Source: Epiperipatus broadwayi (Eukaryota > Onychophora > Udeonychophora > Euonychophora > Peripatidae). From it: DNA of 64,000 nt. The position numbers and the translations under genes were made by a program. The stretch's first letter is position 1. Every line of letters begins with the position of its first letter. Positions 22,915 to 32,857 of this stretch are shown here, piece after piece. Under the pieces are notes generated by a model. That model saw nothing but the letters and a program-made list of their open reading frames with translations. It made no database searches and was not told the DNA's origin. The stretch is from positions 310,001-374,000 of the forward strand of contig JAQFVV010006632.1 in NCBI GenBank assembly GCA_028023455.1, read 5' to 3'.

Positions 22915-23720
22915 AATCAATTATTAATTATTTAGTGTCCACAAGTTTATTTCTAAAAGGTGAGTAATAGCAGTGGGCACAATTAAAATTGACAATTAAA
23001 AATTAAAATCTGATTTTTAATTGTAATTAACAATTTAAAAATTACTTACGGCGACTTGAAATTAATGTGATGTGAAATTTGATTTTTAAATGGAATTGAA
23101 AATTAAAAAATTAAAGACAAAAATAAGAATTTAATTTTTAGTTGTTAGTTTCATAAACAATTAATAAAATCATCGTCTCAAAGATTAATTACTAATTACG
23201 TTGTCATCAGAAAACCATTGACCAGTTTGCAAACGAACGTGTTTTTTGGCAAATAGCGGTAATAATTAAAACATGTATAAAAAAATGTAAATTACTGTAC
23301 TGTAAATTATGCATAAAAATATATTATTTTGAATAAAATTAAATATTATAGTTAAAAAAGTTTGTCTTGTATCAATTTTTTTCAAATTTGAAATTTTTTA
23401 TTAGTCATATTTTATTTCCTTATTTTTTTTTGCGCACGAATTTTAAAGTAATTTTACGTTGGTGCTTTGCTTTTATGCGAATTTTGAAAAATCACAGACC
23501 GCATCCCTCCTTTTTCAATGTAAGTTACATCTATTTTTCGGTGATTTCGTTTGCGCGTGTTTTCTGAGGAACGGATCTATCGCGTAAAACGAGACCTAGG
23601 TGTGTGTATATATATATTTCCATTCTTGCTATTAAAAGCTGAGAAGGTTGCCTTGACAGCAGTGAGAAATATTGATTATTAATCTTTATTGTGAATGTTT
23701 ATGTGGTTACTGGTTGGTTT
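22915..23720. other. AT-rich stretch with self-complementary AATTAAAAATTAAAA blocks
   Basis: Bases 22984-23150 carry repeated AATTAAAAATTAAAATCTGA and TTTTTAATTGTAATTAAC motifs that can fold on themselves. Bases 23638-23690 (GAGAAGGTTGCCTTGACAGC) match the start of the 365-bp tandem unit at 56755. No gene was seen. Confidence 0.45.
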
Positions 23721-23743
23721 CTAATATATATATATATATATAT

Positions 23744-25748
23744 TGTAACCGGACCGCCATACAACCCTTTTATTACATCAGTTGTTACAATTTTCTGATG
23801 AGCATGCTGTAGGAATGAACTATCAATTGACATTCCTAATGCAGATGTTAATGCCTCCTACAACAATATTTCCTGCTCATCAGAGGATGTAGTTTTATAG
23901 AGACTGGAAACATCTAAATATTTCTATGTTTGGTTTCCCAAAAAGCGCCATTAGAGTTCCATCTCACTACAACCTGACTGGCCTAGGTCAAGTTATGTCA
24001 GACGTAGCTCAGAGAACATGAGATTCTCATGAACCAGTGCTATAATTGGTGAGTGATGCAATAAAATAAAATAAAACTGGAGAACTGGATAACCAATTTA
24101 ATTTTTAGTAACAAAAAAAATTTATTAAATAACAATTAGTTTGCAATTTCTAATAAAGTTCATTTACAAATTCATTTATGAGAAGAAGTTTGGAAACATT
24201 CTAATTCAACAATAGTTCATTTTGAATCCATTTATGAGAAGAAGCTTGGGAATATTCTAATTCAACAATAGTTCATTTTGAATCCATTTATGAGAAGCTT
24301 GGAAATATTCCAATTCAACAATAGTTTATTTTTGTATTCCTTTGTGAGAAGGAGCTTGGAAATATTCCAATTCAACAATAGTTTATTTTTGTATTCCTTT
24401 ATGAAAAGAAGTTTGGTAGCAATTAAGCATTTATGATTTATATAACATTTCGTTATTTTATGAATCATTACTGATTGGTAAATATTTGAACTCAACAATT
24501 CTTGGTTTGTAGAGCATTTATCATTTGATAATTGAGGCATTTATAATTTAGCCAAATATAGAAGTATATTCTTACACATAAATTCTGTTACATTATCAGA
24601 AGCTTAGAAGCAGTTAAGTATTCATGATTTATAGAGCATTTCATCATTTTATGAATTATTACCGATTGGTAGACATTTAAATTCAACAATTCTTGGTTTG
24701 TGGATCATTCATCATTTGGTAATTAAAGCATTTATAATTTAGTCAAATATAAAAGTGTATTCTTATACATAAATTCTATTTAGCTTGTGGAGCACTTATC
24801 ATTTAGTAATTAAAGCATTTATAATTTAGTCAAATATAAAGGTATATTCATCTACATAAATTCTGTTTGGCTTGTGGAGCACTTATCATTTAGTAATTAA
24901 AGCATTTATAATTTAGTCAAATATAAAGGTATATTCATCTACATAAATTCTGTTTGGCTTGTGGAGCACTTATCATTTAGTAGTTAAAGCATTTCTAATC
25001 CATATAGTAAATACGTTCAAATATTTTTATAAATAAATTTGCGTATAACTGTTTCATAACTTCATTTTATAACGTATGATAAACATGTTTTAATATTTTA
25101 CAAAACAAATTCTATGTAATTATTTCAAAACTTCACTTTGTAACGTATGATAAATATGTTTTAGTATTTTATAAAAATTACCTTCCAGTTTTACAGTCCA
25201 TTTTATTCAAAAGAAGGCAGGTTATTTCATCGATGGAAAGTCATGGCACAGCGTGGAGAGATTGAAGCTGCTAAATTACTCCATTATTATTATAATTCTT
25301 CTAGTAAAGTTTTCTTTTTCCATTTTCATGTTTAGTTAAAGTTATATTTTAACTTGTCAAAAGAATTAAGTAATACACTTTCTTTTTTAACAAAAAAAAT
25401 TCAATATGTTCTGCTTCTCTGTGTAAGACGAAAGTTTCTTTCTTTTTAACGACGTGTCTAATTTGAATACTGCCTCAGTTTAACTCAAGTATCTTTTTTC
25501 TTCCTTTTTAATGATTGGATAATTAATTTCTCTTTTTTTTATTGAGACAGATAAAAAAAAAATAAAATAAGACGATATAACATTTTATTCAAATCCATCA
25601 ATATTAAAAATCAAAAATATGATTTTATTTTCCATTTTTAACGAATCACAACTTTATTGCGTTTCCAATTAGACTGAATCACGCTAGACATTTTTGAATG
25701 GGGGGGGATCTTATGAATATTTATATGAGGGACAGGATATCTGTCTCA
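23744..25748 (-). repeat. 3' LTR (minus-strand sense)
   Basis: 2,005 bp, bounded by TGTAACCGGACC on the left and CTGTCTCA on the right in plus-strand view. It contains two internal tandem arrays. Array 1 (about 24160-24415) has units of about 57 bp around TCCAATTCAACAATAGTT. Array 2 (about 24700-25000) has units of about 87 bp around GGAGCACTTATCATTTAGTA. Compared with the other LTR it has one more array-1 unit and one fewer array-2 unit. No coding capacity. Confidence 0.85.
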
Positions 25749-26326
25749 TTACCCCTCACCAAATTTTGGGATGAAATCGCCTGGAAGTACAATTTCATTC
25801 CATATACTATACACATTATCTCTCAGTACTGCCTGGTTTTAGATATGCTGATGAATGGGTAAGGTGAGCTGGAAAAGTGAATACATGAACTATAGCCTCC
25901 AATGCTGGGACAAATAGATGGCCAAGCACAAACTACCAGTACACACCGCCTCATGACGTCATGAGAAAATATCTCATTTTTAAGCACTACCTCTCTTATA
26001 CCTAGAAACATCATCCAACCAAGAATAGGAGCCAGAGAAAAAAAAATCAATTTGGCATTCAGCCAACCCTGCTCAGCTCCAGTGAGTCTTAGGGGCTATC
26101 ATTTGGCCTATCCATGAGACCTATATATACGCACTGCTGGACTACTCTTGAAGCACAACATCCAGGTCTGGATAGTGCCGAGCATATACTTCGGAGCATC
26201 ATAACACAATGCATCCAAGCAGCTCTGCTCAATCATCCACCATCTCAACATGAAAAATACAAGTTCATGCGTCACTACACCACACTCACAAACTTTTCCC
26301 ATCAGCTATCTCTATTTTATTCTGAA
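25749..26326 (-). other. 3' untranslated region of the LTR element
   Basis: 578 bp between the Gag-like stop codon and the 3' LTR, without an ORF that continues into pol. It ends in the purine-rich GGTGAGGGGTAA next to the LTR, the expected position for plus-strand priming, though two T residues interrupt the tract. The palindrome ATGACGTCAT occurs near 25954. Confidence 0.5.
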
Positions 26327-27898
26327 TTATAACTGCAACCTGGTTTGGAGAGACTGAGGATCATGATCAGTTCTCCTATAGTCCTCTTTTATATTATGAG
26401 GTGACATACTTCTGGATCGTCTCTTTGTTGAAAATTTATCATGTTTAACATTACTGTGGTGTCCTGCTTCTTGTTCTTTTCTCTGCGGTTCAGTAGTTGT
26501 ACCCACACTTTTTTGCAGGTTATCATCACTGTTGGATCTTCTGATTATACGCGTCCGATATGGACCATGAACACCATCTGTGAATTTTCTCCTGTTCCTC
26601 TTCCATGGTGGTATTTCATTTTTACATAAAAGTTTCTTTTTAAATGGTTCTTCTGCCATAATAATTATTTTTTTAGTATTTATAAAAGTTTCTTGTTGCT
26701 TAACTCTTTTCACACTTATAAATCCTGAGTTTTCAGATTCCCTTTTGGTGTCTTTTCCTGCGTAAGCAACTATATTTTTAATAACTGTCTTTATATATTT
26801 TTTTTCTATACTCAATTTTTGATTTGAGTTTATTAAGCTTTTGTTTATAATTCTTACATATGGCTGAGGACTAACATACTTTTCTTTCCATTTTATGGTT
26901 TCTTTCTCTATCTCCTTTACTATTTCATAGCATATATCAGAGAATTTTTCTGAAACATTTTCTTCTATATTGGACAGTCCCTTTGTTATATTTTGATTAT
27001 GTTCATTTTCACGTTTTTCATCTTCTTGAAGATCAGAAGATTTTAATTTTGCTTTATTAGATTCATTTTCATCCATTTGAAACTCTTTTACTGTATTTGA
27101 TACAATTTCATTCTCAGCTTCTGTATATACTGTTTCTTTATTTTCAATTTTAGAGGTATATTCCACAATCAGAAGTTTTCCTGAAGGTAGATTGACAATT
27201 TCAAGATCACTCTTTGTAATTTCAATTTCTTCCTTTTTAACAATCTCAAATTTTGCTTCATCAGTAATAGGATATTCAATTTGTGGTTCCCTTAAAATAT
27301 CTTTGGTTGGAAATTTCAAAGTCTCCTCCTCATCCAATTTTTTAGACTGAGTTATTTTTTTCATTAACTGGTTGAACTTTTCATTCTGTTTTTCCACTGC
27401 TTCCATAATTTGTTTTTTATCTTCTTCTCTCTTCTCTCTGTTTGATATCTTCTTCTCTTTGTTTGTCTCTTTTCCTTTTATCTTCTTCTCTGCATTTGAT
27501 ATCTTCTTCTCTCTGTTTGATATCTTCTTCTCTTTGTTTGATATCTTTTTCTCTTTGTTTGTCTCTTTTTTTGTTATCTTCTTCTCTCTGTTTGATATCT
27601 TCTTCTCTTTGTTTGATATCTTCTTCTCTTTGTTTGTCTCTTTTTTGTTATCTTCTTTTCTCTGTTTAATATCTTTTTCTCTTTGTTTCTCATCTTCTTC
27701 TCTTCGTTCTTTGATCATATCGAATAGCTGCTTGTGGTCTGCTTTCATAATTTCCAATAACTGGGCTAATGTAGACGTCTCCCCTCTTTTCTCTGATTCC
27801 TCATCTGCTTTAGCTTTTTGTTTATCTTCTTTCTCAGGGGGATCCTCTATGCTTTCTGTATTCATCATCTTTTTTGATTTTGATCTGGTTTTCATCAA
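26327..27898 (-). CDS. Gag-like protein of the LTR element, heptad-repeat coiled coil
   Basis: A 523-codon ORF, intact and the longest in the window. It starts at the first ATG pair of the frame, about 410 nt after the primer-binding site. Residues 1-40 are highly charged. Residues 43-80 (LAQLLEIMKADHKQLFDMIK and onward) look like an amphipathic helix of the kind found early in many Gag-like proteins. Residues 87-157 are a tandem array of the seven-residue unit KEKKISN with variants NREKKIS and NAEKKIK, which would form a long, highly charged coiled coil. Residues about 160-400 are acidic and hydrophilic. Residues about 425-510 are basic, with RNRRKF, RIIRRSNSDD and KRRSRSMSP, and are probably nucleic-acid binding. 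No CCHC zinc knuckle and no protease active site were seen. The plus-strand ORF opposite it is a shadow. The structural role is inferred from position and composition, not from a matched family. Confidence 0.7.
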   Translation of the reverse strand: MMKTRSKSKKMMNTESIEDPPEKEDKQKAKADEESEKRGETSTLAQLLEIMKADHKQLFDMIKERREEDEKQREKDIKQRKEDNKKETNKEKKISNKEKKISNREKKITKKETNKEKKISNKEKKISNREKKISNAEKKIKGKETNKEKKISNREKREEDKKQIMEAVEKQNEKFNQLMKKITQSKKLDEEETLKFPTKDILREPQIEYPITDEAKFEIVKKEEIEITKSDLEIVNLPSGKLLIVEYTSKIENKETVYTEAENEIVSNTVKEFQMDENESNKAKLKSSDLQEDEKRENEHNQNITKGLSNIEENVSEKFSDICYEIVKEIEKETIKWKEKYVSPQPYVRIINKSLINSNQKLSIEKKYIKTVIKNIVAYAGKDTKRESENSGFISVKRVKQQETFINTKKIIIMAEEPFKKKLLCKNEIPPWKRNRRKFTDGVHGPYRTRIIRRSNSDDNLQKSVGTTTEPQRKEQEAGHHSNVKHDKFSTKRRSRSMSPHNIKEDYRRTDHDPQSLQTRLQL

Positions 27899-28126
27899 TA
27901 TTTTATTCTAGTTTATTGGTATTTTTTTAATTTCAACTTTAATAAGCTTCTCTCTCCATCCACACCATGACTTTACTCCATCTTCTTTGAAATGCCTGTT
28001 TCATTCTTTATGCCATTCATTCCTGTGTTGTTTTTCTTTTAAACTTTTATTTTTTTATCCTTCCTGAACAAATTACATCACTACATCATATGCACTGTTC
28101 ATATCACAGAATCGTGATCTGCTTAT

Positions 28127-28339
28127 GCCCATGAGTAGGCTAGCTAGATAAGGCTTCACAGTAAGGTGGCAAATTAACCGGTCTATGAGTATGCTAGCCA
28201 GATAAGGCCTCACAATAAGATGACAATGTAATAGGTGCCTATGGTTAGGCTAGCTGGATAAAGCCTCGCAATTGGACGACAAATGTAGCCGGTGCCTATG
28301 CCAGATAAGGCCTCACGTTACGGCGCCAAATGTAACCGG
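28127..28339 (-). repeat. Leader tandem repeat made of degenerate PBS/LTR-junction copies
   Basis: Four imperfect units of about 55 bp (28127-28182, 28183-28237, 28238-28294, 28295-28339). Each reads, in plus view, CTATG, then AGGCTAGCTAGATAAGGC, then a PBS-like stretch, then an LTR-end-like AATGTAACCGG. Only the last unit has the intact PBS (CCTCACGTTACGGCGCCA) and runs into the real LTR. The others read, for example, CTTCACAGTAAGGTGGCAAA, then TTAACCGG. The array lies between the LTR and the Gag-like start codon. Confidence 0.75.
28311..28328 (-). other. Primer-binding site of the LTR element
   Basis: In minus-strand sense the 5' LTR ends in GGTTACA, then TT, then TGGCGCCGTAACGTGAGG. TGG is the complement of the universal tRNA 3' CCA, and TGGCGCC is a common start for PBS sequences in LTR elements. 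The matching tRNA was not identified. Confidence 0.75.
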
Positions 28340-30369
28340 ACCGCCATACAACCCTTTTATTACATCAGTTGTTACAATTTTTCTGATGAGCATGCTGTAG
28401 GAAGGAACTATCAATTGACATTCCTAATGCAGATGTTAATGCCTCCTACAACAATATTTCCTGCTCATCAGAGGATGTAGTTTTATAGAGACTGGAAACA
28501 TCTAAATATTTCTATGTTTGGTTTCCCAAAAAGTGCCATTAGAGTTCCATCTCACTACAACCTGACTGGCCTAGGTCAAGTTATGTCAGACGTAGCTCAG
28601 AGAACATGAGATTCTCATGAACCAGTGCTATAATTGGTGAGTGATGCAATAAAATAAAATAAAACTGGAGAACTGGATAACCAACTTAATTTTTAGTAAC
28701 AAAAAAAATTTATTAAATAACAATTAGTTTGCAATTTCTAATAAAGTTCATTTACAAATTCATTTATGAGAAGAAGTTTGGAAACATTCTAATTCAACAA
28801 TAGTTCATTTTGAATCCATTTATGAGAAGAAGCTTGGGAATATTCTAATTCAACAATAGTTCATTTTGAATCCATTTATGAGAAGAAGCTTGGAAATATT
28901 CCAATTCAACAATAGTTTATTTTTGTATTCCTTTATGAGAAGAAGTTTGGTAGCAGTTAAGCATTTATGATTTATATAATATTTCTTTATTTTATGAATC
29001 ATTACTGATTGGTAAATATTTGAACTCAACAATTCTTGGTTTGTAGAGCATTTATCATTTGATAATTGAGGCATTTATAATTTAGCCAAATATAGAAGTA
29101 TATTCTTACACATAAATTCTGTTACATTATCAGAAGCTTAGAAGCAGTTAAGTATTTATGATTTATAGAGCATTTCATCAATTTATGAATTATTACTGAT
29201 TGGTAGACATTTAAATTCAACAATTCTTGGTTTGTGGATCATTCATCATTTGGTAATTAAAGCATTTATAATTTAGTCAAATATAAAAGTGTATTCTTAT
29301 ACATAAATTCTATTTGGCTTGTGGAGCACTTATCATTTAGTAATTAAAGCATTTATAATTTAGTCAAATATAATGGTATATTCATCTACATAAATTCTGT
29401 TTGTCTTGTGGAGCACTTATCATTTAGTAATTAAAGCATTTATAATTTAGTCAAATATAAAGGTATATTCATCTACATAAATTCTGTTTGGCTTGTGGAG
29501 CACTTATCATTTAGTAATTAAAGCATTTATAATTTAGTCAAATATAAAGGTATATTCATCTACATAAATTCTGTTTGGCTTGTGGAGCACTTATCATTTA
29601 GTAGTTAAAGCATTTCTAATCCATATAGTAAATACGTTCAAATATTTTTATAAATAAATTTGCGTATAACTGTTTCATAACTTCATTTTATAACGTATGA
29701 TAAACATGTTTTAATATTTTACAAAACAAATTCTACGTAATTATTTCAAAACTTCACTTTGTAACGTATGATAAATATGTTTTAGTATTTTATAAAAATT
29801 ACCTTCCAGTTTTACAGTCCATTTTATTCAAAAGAAGGCGGGTTATTTCATCGATGGAAAGTCATGGCACAGCGTGGAGAGATTGAAGCTGCTAAATTAC
29901 TCCATTATTATTATAATTCTTCTAGTAAAGTTTTTTTTTTCCATTTTCATGTTTAGTTAAAGTTATATTTTAACTTGTCAAAAGAATTAAGTAATACACT
30001 TTCTTTTTTAACAAAAAAAATTCAATATGTTCTGCTTCTCTGTGTAAGACGAAAGTTTCTTTCTTTTTAACGACGTGTCTAATTTGAATACTGCCTCAGT
30101 TTAACTCAAGTATCTTTTTTCTTCCTTTTTAATGATTGGATAATTAATTTCTCTTTTTTTTATTGAGACAGATAAAAAAAAATAAAATAAGACGATATAA
30201 CATTTTATTCAAATCCATCAATATTAAAAATCAAAAATATGATTTTATTTTCCATTTTTAACGAATCACAACTTTATTGCGTTTCCAATTAGACTGAATC
30301 ACGCTAGACATTTTTGAATGGGGGGGGGATCTTATGAATATTTATATGAGGGACAGGATATCTGTCTCA
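28331..30369 (-). repeat. 5' LTR (minus-strand sense)
   Basis: 2,039 bp and nearly identical to 23744-25748 apart from tandem-unit number, homopolymer length and scattered substitutions (for example GCGCCATT against GTGCCATT). In minus-strand sense it should carry the promoter. A TATAAATATTC occurs just inside its start (near 30345), but whether it is used is unknown. Array 1 is at about 28745-28970 and array 2 at about 29235-29605. Confidence 0.85.
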
Positions 30370-30405
30370 ATAATATGTATTTTATATATATATATATATA
30401 TATCA

Positions 30406-30729
30406 TCAACCATTATCAATCCACTGCAGAATGAAGGTCTCTCCAAGTTCAATCCATCTTTTCTGATCTTCAGCTTCTGTTCTCCATATCATCCCTGCAC
30501 ACTTTCTTATTTCATCCATCCAACTCACATGTAGTCTCTTTCTGGGTCTTTTACAATGTCTTGGAATACAGTTTAAAATTTCAATTGTCCATCTATTATC
30601 ATCTCTTCTAGCAATATGTCCAGCCCAACTCCACTTGTCTTTTAATTTTTTCAATGAGATGTAACACCAGTTTGTTCTCTTACCCATACATTGCATTTTT
30701 GATCTCTTCTTGTTACTCCCAACATGCAT
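30406..30729 (-). pseudogene. RTE LINE ORF2 C-terminus, copy 2
   Basis: 107 codons in a new frame. KLKDKWSWAGHIARRDDNRW, then CKRPRKRLHVSWMDEIRKCA, then RWIELGETFILQWIDNG are the conserved tryptophan-rich end of RTE-type ORF2. In copy 3 (near 22340) the corresponding WS-ARHFVKRNDK block is recognisable on the plus strand. The natural stop and the 3' end follow at once. Confidence 0.85.
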
Positions 30730-30785
30730 CTCTCCACACTTCTTTGAGTGGTTTGAAGTCTCTGAATTGCTCTTTTATTAAGTGT

Positions 30786-31514
30786 TCAAGTCTCAGATCC
30801 ATAAGTAAGAACTGGAAAAACACATTTATTAAAAAACTTCTTTTTCAAAAACATAGGCATATTTCCTTTTACCATCAAGTTATTTCTATCAAAAGCACTC
30901 CAATCAAGTTTAATTCTATGATTAATTTCCTCCATTATGTTTCCATCTGGATTAATAATCTGACTGAGGTATTTGTAGCTGTTAACTTCTAATTCATCAT
31001 AATCAATCTTTATTTTCATATTTTGAGAAAATCTATTAAACATTACTTTAGTCTTTTTAACATTTATCTTTAATCCTACTTTTGTACTTTCATCTGATAA
31101 TTCCTGCAACATTTCCCGTAACTCTAAAGCATTATTTGCAAAAACAACTACATCATCTGAAAAATCTAAATGACTTAAATAATCCCCATTTACTTTCACT
31201 CCTTTAGCTTCCCATTTTAATTCACAAAATACTTCTTGCAGCACTGCTGTAAAAAGTTTTGGAGATATGGAGTCACCCTGTCTTACACCCTTCTTAATGT
31301 TGACTTTCCTACTATCATTATGTAAGCTAATTGTTGCTGTTGCATTTTTATAAATATTCTTTAAAATATGACAATATCCTGGATCTATACCTTGATGATC
31401 CAATGCTTTAATCATTGAAGAAATGTTTATAGAATCAAATGTCTTTTCATAATCTACAAATCCTAAGCATAATGGCAACTCATATTCATTTGTCCTTACT
31501 ATAACTTCTCTCAA
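30786..31514 (-). pseudogene. RTE LINE reverse transcriptase, copy 2
   Basis: 242 codons are open. Motifs in order are LPLCLGFVDYEKTFDSINIS, then GVRQGDSISPKLFTAVLQEV, then NGDYLSHLDFSDDVVVFANN, then LKINVKKTKVMFN, then NSYKYLSQIINPDGN, ending FFNKCVFPVLTYGSET. This covers the RT palm through the thumb of an RTE-clade LINE. The catalytic box is FSDD instead of FADD, which keeps both aspartates. A frameshift separates it from the linker upstream and the C-terminus downstream, so no full ORF2 remains. Confidence 0.9.
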
Positions 31515-31894
31515 TATCTTGATATGATCTACTGTACTAAAACCACTTTTAAATTCAGCTTGTTCCCTTGGTTGGTGGAAGTCCAGGGTTCTCTGTAGAC
31601 GAGTTGTAATTATATTAGTAAAAAATTTGTATAAACTGATAAAAGACTGATAGGTCTGTAATTTCTAATATCTTCTTTATCACCTTTTTTAAATATTAAT
31701 ATTAATAATGCATTCTTTCAATCATCTGGTACATCTTTATCATTTAGACATTTGGAATATAATTTTGCTAAAAAAAATTATATTTCTTCACCTGCTTCTT
31801 TTAATATATCAATTATAATTCCATCATTACCTGAAGCCTTCCCTTTCTTCATAAATTTAATTGCATGTCTCACTTCCTCATTCAAAATTCTGGG

Positions 31895-32266
31895 CTATTC
31901 AGAAAAAATAATAGGTATAGGAGGTACTTGTTCTTTATTACTATATAATTCTTGATAGAAGTCTTCTACACATTTCATGATGTCATCTCTCTTTTTAGTA
32001 ATAATGCCATATTTTTTTTTTATTGCAGATATAAATTTCCTACCAATACCAAAATGTTGTTTTACACTCTTTAGACTTTTATTCTCTTCTACAGCTTTCC
32101 TTGCTAGTTCACAATTATACTTTCTTATATCATTTTCAACTTTTTTCCACACCATGTTACAAAATTTGAGATATTCAATCCTTTTTAATGCATCATTTTT
32201 GTATATCTTCATATTCCTTCTTTTCTTTATAAATTCTTCAGTCTCAGTAGAAATTTTATTGGTCAA
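31895..32266 (-). pseudogene. RTE LINE linker between endonuclease and RT, copy 2
   Basis: 123 codons. TEEFIKKRRNMKIYKNDALK, then KSLKSVKQHFGIGRKFISAI, then VEDFYQELYSNKEQVPP are typical of the lysine-rich connector in RTE ORF2 before the RT. The next RT motifs (31515-31894) are shifted out of frame and contain stops. Confidence 0.75.
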
Positions 32267-32367
32267 TTGCTGCTTTTAGTTCTACCAGCTATCTTTGTTG
32301 CAGTTTTTAAAAGTGTATCAGTTATTTTTCTATTAATTTCATTCAAATCTGAATCATGTTCAAAATC

Positions 32368-32370
<3 letters not shown>

Positions 32371-32437
<67 letters not shown>
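32371..32437. repeat. (TA)n microsatellite
   Basis: About 33 uninterrupted TA units marking the broken 5' end of the RTE copy. Confidence 0.95.
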
Positions 32438-32439
<2 letters not shown>

Positions 32440-32473
32440 TATTAATCAATGTCTGTATTCCAATTGTAATAAA

Positions 32474-32850
32474 ATATATATAATTATTCAAAACAATACA
32501 ATAATTAATACAGTAAAACAATATTTAAAAAAAAACAAATATAATAGAAGTACTTTCAATTATCTATGTAGTTGTTATCAACTAGATTCAAATTGTATTA
32601 GAAAAAAAAAAACCGTTATAAATGTAAACAAAAAGTAATACGTCATACATCAATTTTTGCACAATTCATTAATTTTTATATCGGCAGCCTGCCTGTTTAT
32701 CAAATGTAGCTTTTTTTTTTTTCTAATACAATTTGAATCTAGTTGATAATGACTACATAGATAGTTGAAAGTACTTCTATTATATTTGTTTTTTTTTAAA
32801 TATTGTTTTACTGTATTAATTATTGTATTGTTTTGAATAATTATATATAT
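32474..32850. mobile_element. Fold-back element with ~130-bp arms in (TA)n
   Basis: The left arm (about 32477-32605) contains ATTATTCAAAACAATACAAT, then AACTAGATTCAAATTGTATT, then an A-run. The right arm (about 32717-32846) is its reverse complement with very few differences. The central loop of about 110 bp includes GTCATACATCAATTTTTGCA and TATCGGCAGCCTGCCTG. TA repeats lie on both sides. No ORF. A MITE is likely. Confidence 0.75.
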
Positions 32851-32857
32851 ATATATA

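Larger units (their letters stand above)
23744..30369 (-). mobile_element. Non-autonomous LTR retrotransposon with Gag-like ORF (TR-GAG/LARD-like)
   Basis: Two direct repeats of about 2.0 kb (23744-25748 and 28331-30369) flank 2,582 bp of unique DNA. In minus-strand sense each LTR starts TGAGACAGATATCC and ends GGTTACA, that is, TG...CA. A primer-binding site follows the 5' LTR after two bases, and a purine-rich GGTGAGGGGTAA precedes the 3' LTR (25749-25760). The only ORF is Gag-like. No protease DTG/DSG, RT, RNase H or integrase motif was found, so mobility would need another element's enzymes. The LTRs differ at few positions by eye, so the insertion looks young. The flanks are TATAT on the left and ATAAT on the right, inside TA-rich sequence, so no clean duplication can be claimed. 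It interrupts the TA tail of the RTE copy at 30384. Confidence 0.85.
30384..32370 (-). mobile_element. RTE-type LINE copy 2, 5'-truncated
   Basis: The same family as 10261-12895 and better preserved. It runs from the AT-rich 3' end (ATATATATATCATCAACC) up to about 32370. There the alignment with copy 1 stops in the linker (after AAAATCTACTA) and is replaced by a long (TA)n tract, so the endonuclease is missing. RT, linker and C-terminal pieces are spread over three frames. The LTR element is inserted in its TA-rich 3' flank. Confidence 0.85.

Noticed and set aside
25749-26326. A hidden pol gene downstream of the Gag-like ORF
   Set aside because: Only 578 bp is available and no protease, RT or integrase motif is seen in any frame.
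27372-27911. 179-codon plus-strand ORF rich in F/S/L
   Set aside because: It is the reverse-strand shadow of the heptad array in the Gag-like ORF.
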